This document shows positions 8,162 to 17,085 of a DNA stretch of 35,337 nt, piece after piece. Origin of the DNA: Bryobacterales bacterium (GTDB taxonomy: Bacteria > Acidobacteriota > Terriglobia > Bryobacterales > Bryobacteraceae). Made by a program: the position numbers and the translations under genes. Position 1 is the stretch's first letter. Each line of letters begins with the position of its first letter. The stretch covers positions 1 to 35,337 of the forward strand of contig JAOAPR010000075.1 of assembly GCA_025463005.1 (NCBI GenBank). The letters are read 5' to 3'. The notes beneath the pieces were generated by a model. That model was not told the DNA's origin, did no database searches, and worked only from the letters and a program-made list of their open reading frames with translations.

Positions 8162-8252
8162 AGATCATGAGGGCGCGCATGTGTTTTGACTCTTCCGCTT
8201 GCGTTGCGCTGCCGACGGCCGGTAGCAACTCCGCGGCCCTGAGCACTAGTCT

Positions 8253-8258
8253 AGGAGG
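8253..8258 (+). promoter_or_regulatory. Strong ribosome binding site before a TTG start
   Basis: A perfect AGGAGG lies five bases before the TTG at 8264. It supports the unusual TTG start of the Tat-exported amidohydrolase, since the Tat motif begins 11 residues later and there is no nearby in-frame ATG before it. Confidence 0.8.
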
Positions 8259-8263
8259 CAAAC

Positions 8264-9880
8264 TTGGCTAAGAAGGATGCGGCACATGGACTCTGGCGCA
8301 GACAATTCCTCGGCGGCGCCGGTGCGCTCGCCTTCACTGGCTTGAGCGGCGCGAAACTACTCGCGCAGCAGCCCGCTACAGCGACAACAGCCGTCGCGGA
8401 TCTTGTCATGGTGAACGGCAAGATCCATACAATGGACCCCAACAATCGGGTCGTCTCGCAGGCGCTGATCCAGAACGGCCGCTTCGCCGCAGTCGGGAAC
8501 AACGTCGCCGTGCCGCGTGGCGTCAGGCGCATTGACCTGAAGGGGAAGACCGTAATTCCCGGCCTCATTGATGCGCACAACCACATCGTTCTGGTCGGAA
8601 ACCGGCCAGGATGGCACACGCCGCTGGAGCATGTCTTCACTATTCCGGATGCGATTGCGGCACTGAACGCACGCGCCGCCGAGGTGCCCCGCGGCGAGTT
8701 TATTACTACCGTCGGCCCGGTGTCGGCGATGCAGTTCATGGAACGTCGTTTGCCGACGCTGGCCGAGCTGGACGCGGTCGACCGCCCGGTCTACATCCAG
8801 GCGGCGCAAGGCGGCACGAGAACTAACACCCAGGGTAAGGTATGGCTTGAGGCCAGGGGCGTGATGGTCGCGGCGGATGGCGCGATCACCGGACCGTCGC
8901 TTGCAAACTCTCTACAGGCAATGCGCAAAGAACTTCTCACCCCGGAGACAAGGAAGCGATCCGCGCTCGATGCCCTGAAATATTACGCGAAGCTGGGCAT
9001 CACGACGCATCGCGACTGCGGCGCATTTCATGCGGACCTTCCCTCCGGCGGCGTCGCCAACGAGAACACCTACACGATGCACAACGCGTTTCTCGCGCTT
9101 CACCGAGAGGGCACGATGCCGGCTCGCTTGCGGATCGACTTTTTGCACCAGGACTCCGCGACTGCGAATCCGCCCCTGCCGACGCTGTCCGCACGTCTGA
9201 AGAACTCGTTTCCATTCTTCGGCGATGAATGGATCAAGACAGGCGGCATCGGTGAATTCACGGGCGGCGGAGTCGAGGGCCTAAGGGCTATCGCCAAAGC
9301 TGGATGGCGCGCCGAAGATCACGCGCTCAGCCTCGCCATGGTCACTAACCTTATAAAGGATCGCGAGACGGTCAACGCGGAGATCCCACTTTCCGGTCTG
9401 CGCTGGATTATCTCCCACGTGCCGGAGTTCCCCATGGATCTGGCGAACCGAATGAACGCCATGGGGATGGGCGTGCTCCTCGGCTGGGGACCGTTGCGCA
9501 CCGGAACCAACGTGGGGCCGCCCTATCGGATGCTGATGACTCATCCCATCAAGAAGGGTTACCACTCCGACGGCGGCGACATCACGATCATCAATCCGTG
9601 GGTTAACTTCTCCACGATCACCACCGGCAAGAACCTCGCGGGCCAGCAAATCCTCGGCGACCAAACGCTCACGCGCCAGGAAGTGCTCTGGCTAGCTACG
9701 GCCGCCAACAAATGGTTCATCGAGGAGGACGATCTCGGCTCAATTGAGATCGGCAACCACGGTGACCTAGCGGTGCTTGACAGAGACTGCTTCGCAGTGC
9801 CCGATGAAGACCTCAAACATACGCGATCGTTGTTGACGGTTGTCGGCGGCAAGGTCGTCCACAACGACGGAGTCTTGTAG
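8264..9880 (+). CDS. Tat-exported amidohydrolase, YtcJ-like (amidohydrolase family 3)
   Basis: The 538-residue protein starts with TTG and has a twin-arginine signal (WRRQFLGGAGALAF, Arg12-Arg13), so it is likely exported folded with its metals bound. The barrel carries every expected ligand: His105 and His107 (DAHNH), Lys325 (EWIKTGG, the bridging lysine), His353 (EDHAL), His385 (IISHVPE) and Asp436 (HSDGGD). The C-terminal part has the usual GSIEIGNHGDLAVLDRD pattern. Length is typical of YtcJ-type proteins (about 530-560). These enzymes hydrolyse amide or related bonds in small molecules, but individual substrates are rarely known. It follows another exported amidohydrolase and precedes a TonB-dependent-receptor-like gene by 104 bases, so uptake and periplasmic processing of the same nutrient is a plausible but unproven link. 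Confidence 0.88.
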   Translation: MAKKDAAHGLWRRQFLGGAGALAFTGLSGAKLLAQQPATATTAVADLVMVNGKIHTMDPNNRVVSQALIQNGRFAAVGNNVAVPRGVRRIDLKGKTVIPGLIDAHNHIVLVGNRPGWHTPLEHVFTIPDAIAALNARAAEVPRGEFITTVGPVSAMQFMERRLPTLAELDAVDRPVYIQAAQGGTRTNTQGKVWLEARGVMVAADGAITGPSLANSLQAMRKELLTPETRKRSALDALKYYAKLGITTHRDCGAFHADLPSGGVANENTYTMHNAFLALHREGTMPARLRIDFLHQDSATANPPLPTLSARLKNSFPFFGDEWIKTGGIGEFTGGGVEGLRAIAKAGWRAEDHALSLAMVTNLIKDRETVNAEIPLSGLRWIISHVPEFPMDLANRMNAMGMGVLLGWGPLRTGTNVGPPYRMLMTHPIKKGYHSDGGDITIINPWVNFSTITTGKNLAGQQILGDQTLTRQEVLWLATAANKWFIEEDDLGSIEIGNHGDLAVLDRDCFAVPDEDLKHTRSLLTVVGGKVVHNDGVL

Positions 9881-9940
9881 GGGTTGCCATCCCAGGTTCC
9901 CACGCATATACTTACTGACCGACCATTGCACACAGGTGTC

Positions 9941-9967
9941 CGCATAGATCGCTCACGATCTTATGCG
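9941..9967 (+). repeat. Inverted repeat just before the receptor gene
   Basis: The arms CGCATAGATCG (9941-9951) and CGATCTTATGCG (9956-9967) pair over 11 bases with a single bulged base and a 4-base loop. The repeat ends four bases before the G-rich ribosome binding site (about 9971-9977) of the receptor gene. It could be a regulator-binding site or an mRNA structure affecting translation. Confidence 0.5.
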
Positions 9968-9984
9968 CGAAGGGGGGTCAGTTT

Positions 9985-12900
9985 ATGCGATTAGAGTTAG
10001 CCCTGGTATGTCTCTTCCTTGTCAGTCTGATGGTATTCGGCCAAGGGGGCGGCGGAACTATCACCGGTACCGTTAACGATCCGGCGGGCGCGGTTGTTCC
10101 CGGAGCGACCGTGGAAGCTAAGAACACCGAAACTGGCGTAGTTTTCTCCGTGGTGTCGACCAACACCGGGAATTATACGATCTCCCAGTTGCCAATCGGC
10201 ACCTATGTCGTTACAGTTACGGCGGCGGGATTCAAAACGTACACCCACACAAATCTTGCCATCGCGGCGACCCAGGTCATAAAGGAAGACATCGCTCTGC
10301 AAGTGGGAACCGCCGCAGAGGCCGTGACCGTCACCGCTGAAGCCACACTGCTGGCGACCCAAACCGGCGAGCTGACCCACAACGTCACGCTATCGCAAAT
10401 GGACAATCTTCCTCTATTGGGCGTCGGGGTAGCCAGTTCCGGTCCCGCCGGCATCCGAAATTCCTTCAACGTGGTGGAGTCACTTCCGGGTCTGGTCTCA
10501 AGTACGTTCGTACCCGGCTATAACACCATGAATTTCGACGGCCAGGGCACCTTGCCATCGATCCGTATCGAAGGCCAGGACGCGACGCCTCACGCGCTGT
10601 TTTATCAAGCCATCGCCCAGCCGGGCGTAGACGCGGTTCAGGAAGTCGCGTTCCAGACCAGCAACTACGCTCCCGAATTCGGAACTACGGGATCCGTACT
10701 CATCAACTTCACTATGAAGTCGGGCACGAACCAATATCACGGCAGCGGCTACGACTACTTTGTCAATGAAGCTCTGAATGCCGGCAGTCCTTACAGCGTG
10801 AACACCTCTGGCGCGGGAAAGGTCCGGCTGAGAAACCGCCGCAACGATTTCGGCGGCACCCTGGGCGGACCCGTCTACATCTCGAAAATCTATAACGGGC
10901 GCAACAAGACCTTCTTCTTCTTCAACTATGAAGAGTTCCTCGAAAACACGCTGATTACCAATACCGATACGGTACCCACGGCCGATTATTTGAACGGCGA
11001 TTTCAGCAGAATCTCACCCATCGGAGGTTGCAGTCTCTGCGCCGGCCTCGGGATTCCGACCACCCCATTAGGCGGGACTCAACTGGATCCCTTGGGCAAC
11101 CAGCTCTTCGCGAATGAGATTTACGATCCCCGCACACGAGCCGTGGCCACCTCCGGTCCTCTGGCCGGCCAGGGATACGCCCTGCCGTTTCCGGGCAACA
11201 GGATTGATCTAACGCGCTTCGATCCGGTCACGAAGAATTTTCTAGGTCTGCTCCAGACACTCGGAGTGAAGGCCCAGAACTCCAATCTCACCGGGAATTA
11301 TCTCGGGATCGTCCCAAGTTCACGCTACTCGGTCATTCCCTCGTTTAAGGTCGATCATAGTCTCTCGAGCAAGGACAAGTTGTCCTTCTATTATCAGGAG
11401 ACCAATCTCCAGGACCAGGTCTCCGTTGGTGGTCCGCAAGGCGCGGATGGCCTGCCGCTTGAGATCGGCGGGTACCGCGGAACGTTCATTACCGGCTGGG
11501 TCGAGCGGCTGAACTACGACCGCACCCTTACGCCGACCCTTCTATTGCACCTTGGCGCGGGCTACTATTACACCAAGTACAGCGACGCGGCGGCCTTTCT
11601 AAATTTCGATCCCGCGCAGTTCGGGCTTAGTGGCTTCGTACAACACCGCCAGTTTCCCTCCATCACAGGGATGTCGAGCCCTCTCTACGGAGGCATGCAA
11701 AACATGGGGACCCTCAGCCAAATCCAGAGCCTGTACCACGACAATAAGCCCTCCTTTAACGCCAATGCGACGTGGGTGCATGGCAAGCACACCTATAAAC
11801 TTGGCGCCGAGATGTATCTTCAGGGATCTCCCATACAGAACTTTGCTGGTGTTACGCTGGCGACCGGAACCAATGCGACGTCGGCTCCCTTCACTCCGGC
11901 CAACAGTCTAAACGGATTTACCACCGGCTTTGGCTTCGCCAGTTGGCTGCTGGGCGACTATAACTCCACTAACCAGGCCGCGCCGAACGATACGCGTATG
12001 GGGTATCAGCAGTGGGCGCTGTTCATTCAGGACTCCTGGAAGGTGACTCGCAAACTCACCGTAGATTACGGCTTGCGTTGGGATTATGCGAGTCAGCCGC
12101 ATGAGCAATACGGGCGCTTGGGACAACTCGATCTGACTGCGCCGAACGCCAATGCCGGCGGCCACCCCGGAGCGACAAAGTACGCAAGCACGTGCAATTG
12201 CGAATTCTACCAGTCCACCTATCCTTACGCCATTGGGCCGCGCATCGGCGTCGCGTATCAGATCAATTCCAAGACGGTGCTTCGTGGCGGATGGGGCGTA
12301 GTGTACACCGAAGTTTTCGGAACAGCTGGCGGTCTGGTCAGCACCAACGGAACCTATCCTGTAGCCGCCAACAACCCGTCGTTTGTTCCTGCTGCCGCGC
12401 AATTCGTGAACATCGGAGTTCCCGGCTCCATCGCCACACCGGCTTTCCCCATTACCGATCCGAACCGCTATCCGGTTCTGGGCACAGTAGGAGGTGCCGC
12501 TGGTGTCCCCAACGTTGTTATTCCCGACGCGAACCAAAACCGGCCGCCCCGCACAAATCAATTCAGCCTCGGCATCCAACGCGAGATTACCAAGAGTTTC
12601 GTTATGGAAGCGTCCTACGTGGGAAACCGCATCGCTTGGCTGGGCAGTGGCAACGGCGTCGGGACCAGCGTGCCGGGTCCTCTCGGCAATCTGAGCCGAT
12701 TGTCCCCGCAAGCCTACGCCGCATACGGCTTGTATCCCTACCCAGGTACTGGACCCTGCTCGACAGGAGGCGGAGTTTGCGCCAGCACGACCTACAACAA
12801 CAATAACGACCGAATCCTGTTAGGCACGCCGATCAGTAGCAACAACGTGATTCAGAACGAGGCCGCGCACGGCATAACCAACCTTCTCCCCTACTCGGGC

Positions 12901-13761
12901 TTCCCGACCAGCACCCCGCTTCAGAACGTACTTTACCCATTCCCGCAGTTCGCGGCGCTGAACCCCACCGGATCCGCAACCGGTGATTCCAAGTACGACT
13001 CTCTACAGATGAAAGCGACCAAGCGCTTCTCGCACGGCCTGCAGGCCGGCGGCGCCTTCACCTGGGCCAAGGGCTTCACCCGGCCGGCGCGGCAGGATTT
13101 CTTTAATCCAGACGGCAATCCCTGGGCATTGCAGCAGATCCCCCCGCGGTCGCTTACCTTCAACTTCGTATACACCACGCCGAAAGCAGCGTTCCTCAAC
13201 AAAATCGAGAACGCGATCACCACAGGCTGGCAGATCGGGGGCTACGCAGTTTATCAAAGCGGCCAATATCTCACGCCTCCCGCCAGCCCCACGGCGAATT
13301 TTCTGAGCAGTGAGGACGTACGGGTTCCGGGTCAGCCTCTGTACAACGTCGACATCAACAATATCCACAGCTACAATCCGGGTACCCAGCAGGTGCTGAA
13401 TCCGAACGCGTGGGCGGCGTGCCCCACCAACACGACCTGTCCAGCCGTGGGAACGCTCTACACCGATTTCCGGGGCCCGCGCGCTCCGACCGAGAACGCG
13501 AACCTCGGCCGCAACTTCCGAATTAAGGAAAGAATGAACTTCCAGGTCCGAGTCGAGTTCGTCAATATCTTTAATCGAACCCTATTGCCAAACCCAACCA
13601 CGACGAACCCGCAGAACGCCGTCACCAAGACTGCGGGGATCAACTCAAGCGGGTTTGGAGTGATCAACACCTTCGCCACACCTGGCAGCCAACCAGCTAC
13701 GGCGCTGCCGCCCTATCTTACGGGCCGCACGGGCACAATGATCGCCCGGTTCACGTTCTGA
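9985..13761 (+). CDS. TonB-dependent-receptor-like outer-membrane protein with carboxypeptidase-regulatory domain
   Basis: The 1258-residue protein has a signal peptide (to about FGQ, residue 20), then a carboxypeptidase-regulatory-like beta-sandwich (about 25-115: GTITGTVNDPAGAVVPGATV, GNYTISQLPIGTYVVTV). A plug-like region (about 120-250, DGQGTLPSIRIEGQDATPHA) and a long beta-barrel follow, ending in IARFTF, with the terminal aromatic residue expected of an outer-membrane barrel. This architecture is characteristic of the very large receptor families of Acidobacteriota. It probably binds and imports a polymer fragment or other nutrient using TonB energy; the ligand cannot be told. The ATG at 9985 has GGGGGG about seven bases upstream. 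No SusD-like partner, TonB or ExbBD gene lies in the window. The neighbouring exported amidohydrolases may act on what it imports. Confidence 0.9.
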   Translation: MRLELALVCLFLVSLMVFGQGGGGTITGTVNDPAGAVVPGATVEAKNTETGVVFSVVSTNTGNYTISQLPIGTYVVTVTAAGFKTYTHTNLAIAATQVIKEDIALQVGTAAEAVTVTAEATLLATQTGELTHNVTLSQMDNLPLLGVGVASSGPAGIRNSFNVVESLPGLVSSTFVPGYNTMNFDGQGTLPSIRIEGQDATPHALFYQAIAQPGVDAVQEVAFQTSNYAPEFGTTGSVLINFTMKSGTNQYHGSGYDYFVNEALNAGSPYSVNTSGAGKVRLRNRRNDFGGTLGGPVYISKIYNGRNKTFFFFNYEEFLENTLITNTDTVPTADYLNGDFSRISPIGGCSLCAGLGIPTTPLGGTQLDPLGNQLFANEIYDPRTRAVATSGPLAGQGYALPFPGNRIDLTRFDPVTKNFLGLLQTLGVKAQNSNLTGNYLGIVPSSRYSVIPSFKVDHSLSSKDKLSFYYQETNLQDQVSVGGPQGADGLPLEIGGYRGTFITGWVERLNYDRTLTPTLLLHLGAGYYYTKYSDAAAFLNFDPAQFGLSGFVQHRQFPSITGMSSPLYGGMQNMGTLSQIQSLYHDNKPSFNANATWVHGKHTYKLGAEMYLQGSPIQNFAGVTLATGTNATSAPFTPANSLNGFTTGFGFASWLLGDYNSTNQAAPNDTRMGYQQWALFIQDSWKVTRKLTVDYGLRWDYASQPHEQYGRLGQLDLTAPNANAGGHPGATKYASTCNCEFYQSTYPYAIGPRIGVAYQINSKTVLRGGWGVVYTEVFGTAGGLVSTNGTYPVAANNPSFVPAAAQFVNIGVPGSIATPAFPITDPNRYPVLGTVGGAAGVPNVVIPDANQNRPPRTNQFSLGIQREITKSFVMEASYVGNRIAWLGSGNGVGTSVPGPLGNLSRLSPQAYAAYGLYPYPGTGPCSTGGGVCASTTYNNNNDRILLGTPISSNNVIQNEAAHGITNLLPYSGFPTSTPLQNVLYPFPQFAALNPTGSATGDSKYDSLQMKATKRFSHGLQAGGAFTWAKGFTRPARQDFFNPDGNPWALQQIPPRSLTFNFVYTTPKAAFLNKIENAITTGWQIGGYAVYQSGQYLTPPASPTANFLSSEDVRVPGQPLYNVDINNIHSYNPGTQQVLNPNAWAACPTNTTCPAVGTLYTDFRGPRAPTENANLGRNFRIKERMNFQVRVEFVNIFNRTLLPNPTTTNPQNAVTKTAGINSSGFGVINTFATPGSQPATALPPYLTGRTGTMIARFTF

Positions 13762-13938
13762 TTTCGGGCGCCCTTTTTTAAAATTGTTCGGGTACCAAGC
13801 CGGGCGGTCACAGCGAGCGCCGGAGCAGGCGCAGCTACAGTTAAACTAGTGAAGGTGTGGAGGCCAGGGATTTTGGTGAGCTAGTTTTCCGTAGTAAGCA
13901 GTAGAGATGACAGCGAGAACCGTCCCCCGCATCGAGAA
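13762..13938 (+). other. Intergenic region between receptor and RND exporter
   Basis: A GGGCGCCC palindrome followed by T6 lies right after the receptor stop (about 13767-13781). It has no loop, so it is at best a poor terminator. The rest is featureless apart from a likely promoter for the RND gene that could not be pinned down. Confidence 0.35.
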
Positions 13939-16900
13939 ATGAAGTTAACTGAGATTTTCATCACGCGGCCGGTCATGACCGCGCTGCTGATGATCGGAAT
14001 CGTGCTGTTCGGTGTCGCCGGGTACCGTGCTTTGCCCGTAAGCGATCTGCCGAACGTCGATTTCCCGACCATCCAGGTTTCAGCTGGCCTTCCCGGCGCG
14101 AGCCCCGAAACCATGGCGTCATCCGTGGCCACCACGCTCGAGCGTCAGTTCGCAACCATCGCCGGCATCGATTCCATGACGTCCAGTAGCGGGATCGGCT
14201 CCACTAGCATAACCATTCAGTTCACCCTGGATCGTTCGATCGACGCCGCGGCGCAGGATGTGCAGAACGCCATTGCCGCGGCTCTCAGGAAGCTGCCGCC
14301 GGGAATGCCCACGCCGCCGTCGATTCAGAAGGTGAACCCCGCTGACCAGCCGGTCCTGTTCATGACGCTGTCTTCGCCGACGTTGGCTCTCTCGGCCGTC
14401 GATGAGTACGCCGAGAACCTGATGGCCCAGCGCATTTCCTCGCTCCCCGGAGTCGCCCAAGTGAATGTCTTTGGCGCGCAAAAGTGGGCCGTCCACGTCC
14501 AGCTTGACCCAGGCACCCTCGCGGCGCACCACATCGGAATTGACGAGGTGGAACAGTCGCTTGCCCAGCACAACGTCAATCTTCCGGTGGGCACTCTATG
14601 GGGAAACGAACAGGCCATGACGCTGAAGGCCAGCGGCCAGCTGCTGTCGGCCCCCGCTTTCGGCCGGATGATCGTCGCCTACCGGAACGGTTCGCCCGTG
14701 CGGTTGGGCGAGCTGGGGCAAGTCGTCGACGGCGTGCAGAACGACAAGAGCGCCGTCTGGCTAGTGAACGGGGCCGGCAGCGAGCGCGCGATCGGGCTAT
14801 CCATCTCGCGCCAGCCGGGCACAAACACCGTGGAAGTGGTGCGGCGGATCAAGGCACTTTTGCCTTCCTTCCGCGAACAAATTCCGCCTTCGGTGAAACT
14901 GACCCTTCTCACGGACCGTTCCGAGCCCATCCTCGATTCCTTCAACGACGTCAAACTCACGCTGGCGCTGTCTGTGGCGCTGGTGGTGCTCGTGATCTTC
15001 TTTTTCTTGCGCAATGTGTCCGCCACCTTGATTCCGAGTCTGGCCTTGCCCATCTCCATCATAGGCACCTTCGCCGCGATGAACCTTCTGGGATACACGC
15101 TCGACAATCTGTCGCTCATGGCGCTCACTTTATCGGTTGGGTTTGTGGTGGACGACGCCATCGTGGTCCTGGAAAACATCGTGCGCCACCTGGAAATGGG
15201 TCAGAGCCGTATGTTGGCCGCCATCGAGGGCGCCCGCGAGATCGGTTTCACGGTTCTCTCCATGACTCTTTCGCTTGCCGCCGTGTTCATTCCGGTCCTG
15301 TTCATGAGCGGAATCATGGGACGCCTGTTCCACGAATTCGCCGTGACCATCATGGTGGCGATTGCGATTTCAGGCTTCGTTTCCATCAGCCTCACGCCCA
15401 TGCTTTGCAGCCAGTTCCTGCGGCCGCCCAGTGAAAGGCACAATGCGATTTATCGCGCATCCGAAAAGGTGCTCGACGGGATGCTATCCGCGTATGGGTG
15501 GGCGCTGCGCGGAGTCATGCGCCACCGTTTGCTCACAATGACAGTGGCGGCAGGGACGCTAGCCGCAACCATCTACCTGGCCGATCTTGTGCCCAAGGGC
15601 TTCATCCCGAGCCAGGATATCCGTCAGCTTTCGGGGAACACGGAAGCCCGGCAAGACATCTCCTTCGACTCCATGTCGCGCCTCCAGCAGCAGACGGCGT
15701 CTGCGGTGGCGGGCGACCCTAACATCGAAGCCTTCATCTCCTTCATGGGTACTGGCAACCAGCAGGCATCCGTGAACCAGGGGCGCCTTTTTATCCGCCT
15801 AACCCCCCGGGCCGAGCGGAAACTGACCCCGGAGCAGATCATTCAGGGGCTGCGCCCCAAGCTGGACGCCGTCGCCGGCATGCGCACCTACCTCACGAAT
15901 CCGCCCCTGATACGCGTCGGCGGTAACAATAGCAGGAGCCTGTACCAGTTCACATTGCAATCGCCCGACCTCGACGCGCTCTACAGCGGAACCGCGGAGT
16001 TCGAAAAACGTATGCGGACGCTGCCGGGCCTTTCCGACGTCAATAGCGATCTCCAGATCTCCAGCCCCATGCTGAACGTGGATATCGACCGCGATCGTGC
16101 ATCGTCCCTGGGAGTCACCGAGGAGCAGATCGAAAACGCACTTTATGACGCGTACGGACAGCGCCAGGTGTCCACGATCTACACATCCGTCGACAGCTAC
16201 TACGTGATTCTGGAAGTGAAGCCGGAGTTCCAACGGGATCCCAAGGCTCTCGGAGTGCTCTACATCCGGTCTTCCGGCGGGACTCTGGTGCCCCTGAATG
16301 AAGTCGTCAAACTGACCGCTGGCACGGGACCGCTTTCCATTTCGCACCTGGGGCAACTGCCGGCCACTACGATTTCGTTCAACCTTCAGCCCGGCGTATC
16401 GCTGGGAGATGCGGTCGAGCGTGTGCAGGAGCTGGCCAAAGAAGTCCTCAAGGATTCCGTGAGCACCAGCTTCCAGGGCGCCGCCGCCGCCTTCCAGTCT
16501 TCGCTCGAAGGCATGGGACTCTTGCTCGCGCTGGCGATTCTTGTGATCTACATGGTGCTGGGGATTCTCTACGAAAGTTTCATCCACCCCCTCACGATCC
16601 TTTCCGGACTCCCTTCCGCGGGACTGGGAGCGCTGGCCACGCTGCTGATCTTCCACGATGAGTTGAACATCTACTCCTTCGTCGGCGTCATCATGCTGAT
16701 CGGGATCGTAAAAAAGAACGCGATCATGATGATCGACTTCGCGCTCGAATCGCAGCGAACCCAGGGCACGCTGCCCGCGGATGCGATTTACGAAGCGTGC
16801 TTGATCCGTTTCCGTCCAATTATGATGACTACGCTGTCGGCGTTGGCTGGCACCTTGCCCATCGCGTTGGGGCTCGGCGCCGGTGGAGAAGCGCGCCGTC

Positions 16901-17055
16901 CCATGGGACTGTCCGTGGTCGGCGGTTTGCTGGTCTCCCAACTGCTAACGCTGTTCATCACGCCGGTATTCTACACCTATATGGAACAGTTCCGGCGACA
17001 CAGGAAACCAGGATCGCGCAGGAAAACGGACTTGGCGCTGGAAGTTCGGGGATAG
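13939..17055 (+). CDS. RND efflux transporter of the AcrB/MdtBC (HAE1) family
   Basis: The 1038-residue inner-membrane protein has the full RND layout: N-terminal helix (ITRPVMTALLMIGIVLFG), porter domain with DLPNVDFPTIQVSAGLPGAS, helices 2-6 with the proton-relay pair Asp405-Asp406 in GFVVDDAIVVLEN, the GFVSISLTPMLCS segment, a second porter half and helices 8-12 including IGIVKKNAIMMIDFA and RFRPIMMTTLSALAGTLP. The conserved lysine of helix 10 is present, so proton-driven export is expected. Length and motifs are closest to the MdtB/MdtC type used for drugs, bile salts or siderophores. Family members normally lie next to a periplasmic adaptor and often a TolC-like gene. Neither is here, so the adaptor must be encoded elsewhere or have been lost. 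The gene converges with the following minus-strand gene with a 30-base gap. Confidence 0.93.
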   Translation: MKLTEIFITRPVMTALLMIGIVLFGVAGYRALPVSDLPNVDFPTIQVSAGLPGASPETMASSVATTLERQFATIAGIDSMTSSSGIGSTSITIQFTLDRSIDAAAQDVQNAIAAALRKLPPGMPTPPSIQKVNPADQPVLFMTLSSPTLALSAVDEYAENLMAQRISSLPGVAQVNVFGAQKWAVHVQLDPGTLAAHHIGIDEVEQSLAQHNVNLPVGTLWGNEQAMTLKASGQLLSAPAFGRMIVAYRNGSPVRLGELGQVVDGVQNDKSAVWLVNGAGSERAIGLSISRQPGTNTVEVVRRIKALLPSFREQIPPSVKLTLLTDRSEPILDSFNDVKLTLALSVALVVLVIFFFLRNVSATLIPSLALPISIIGTFAAMNLLGYTLDNLSLMALTLSVGFVVDDAIVVLENIVRHLEMGQSRMLAAIEGAREIGFTVLSMTLSLAAVFIPVLFMSGIMGRLFHEFAVTIMVAIAISGFVSISLTPMLCSQFLRPPSERHNAIYRASEKVLDGMLSAYGWALRGVMRHRLLTMTVAAGTLAATIYLADLVPKGFIPSQDIRQLSGNTEARQDISFDSMSRLQQQTASAVAGDPNIEAFISFMGTGNQQASVNQGRLFIRLTPRAERKLTPEQIIQGLRPKLDAVAGMRTYLTNPPLIRVGGNNSRSLYQFTLQSPDLDALYSGTAEFEKRMRTLPGLSDVNSDLQISSPMLNVDIDRDRASSLGVTEEQIENALYDAYGQRQVSTIYTSVDSYYVILEVKPEFQRDPKALGVLYIRSSGGTLVPLNEVVKLTAGTGPLSISHLGQLPATTISFNLQPGVSLGDAVERVQELAKEVLKDSVSTSFQGAAAAFQSSLEGMGLLLALAILVIYMVLGILYESFIHPLTILSGLPSAGLGALATLLIFHDELNIYSFVGVIMLIGIVKKNAIMMIDFALESQRTQGTLPADAIYEACLIRFRPIMMTTLSALAGTLPIALGLGAGGEARRPMGLSVVGGLLVSQLLTLFITPVFYTYMEQFRRHRKPGSRRKTDLALEVRG

Positions 17056-17085
17056 CCGCGCCCCCAAAGAGTGAGCGCCCCAGGG

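Noticed and set aside
9885..9966. Possible terminator after the second amidohydrolase
   Set aside because: The only strong stem (9941-9967) lacks a T-run and lies next to the downstream ribosome site, so it is reported as an inverted repeat instead.
15799..16941. Minus-strand open frame of 380 codons opposite the RND gene
   Set aside because: It has antisense composition with many Gln/Arg/His and no family match, while the plus strand is a clear RND transporter.
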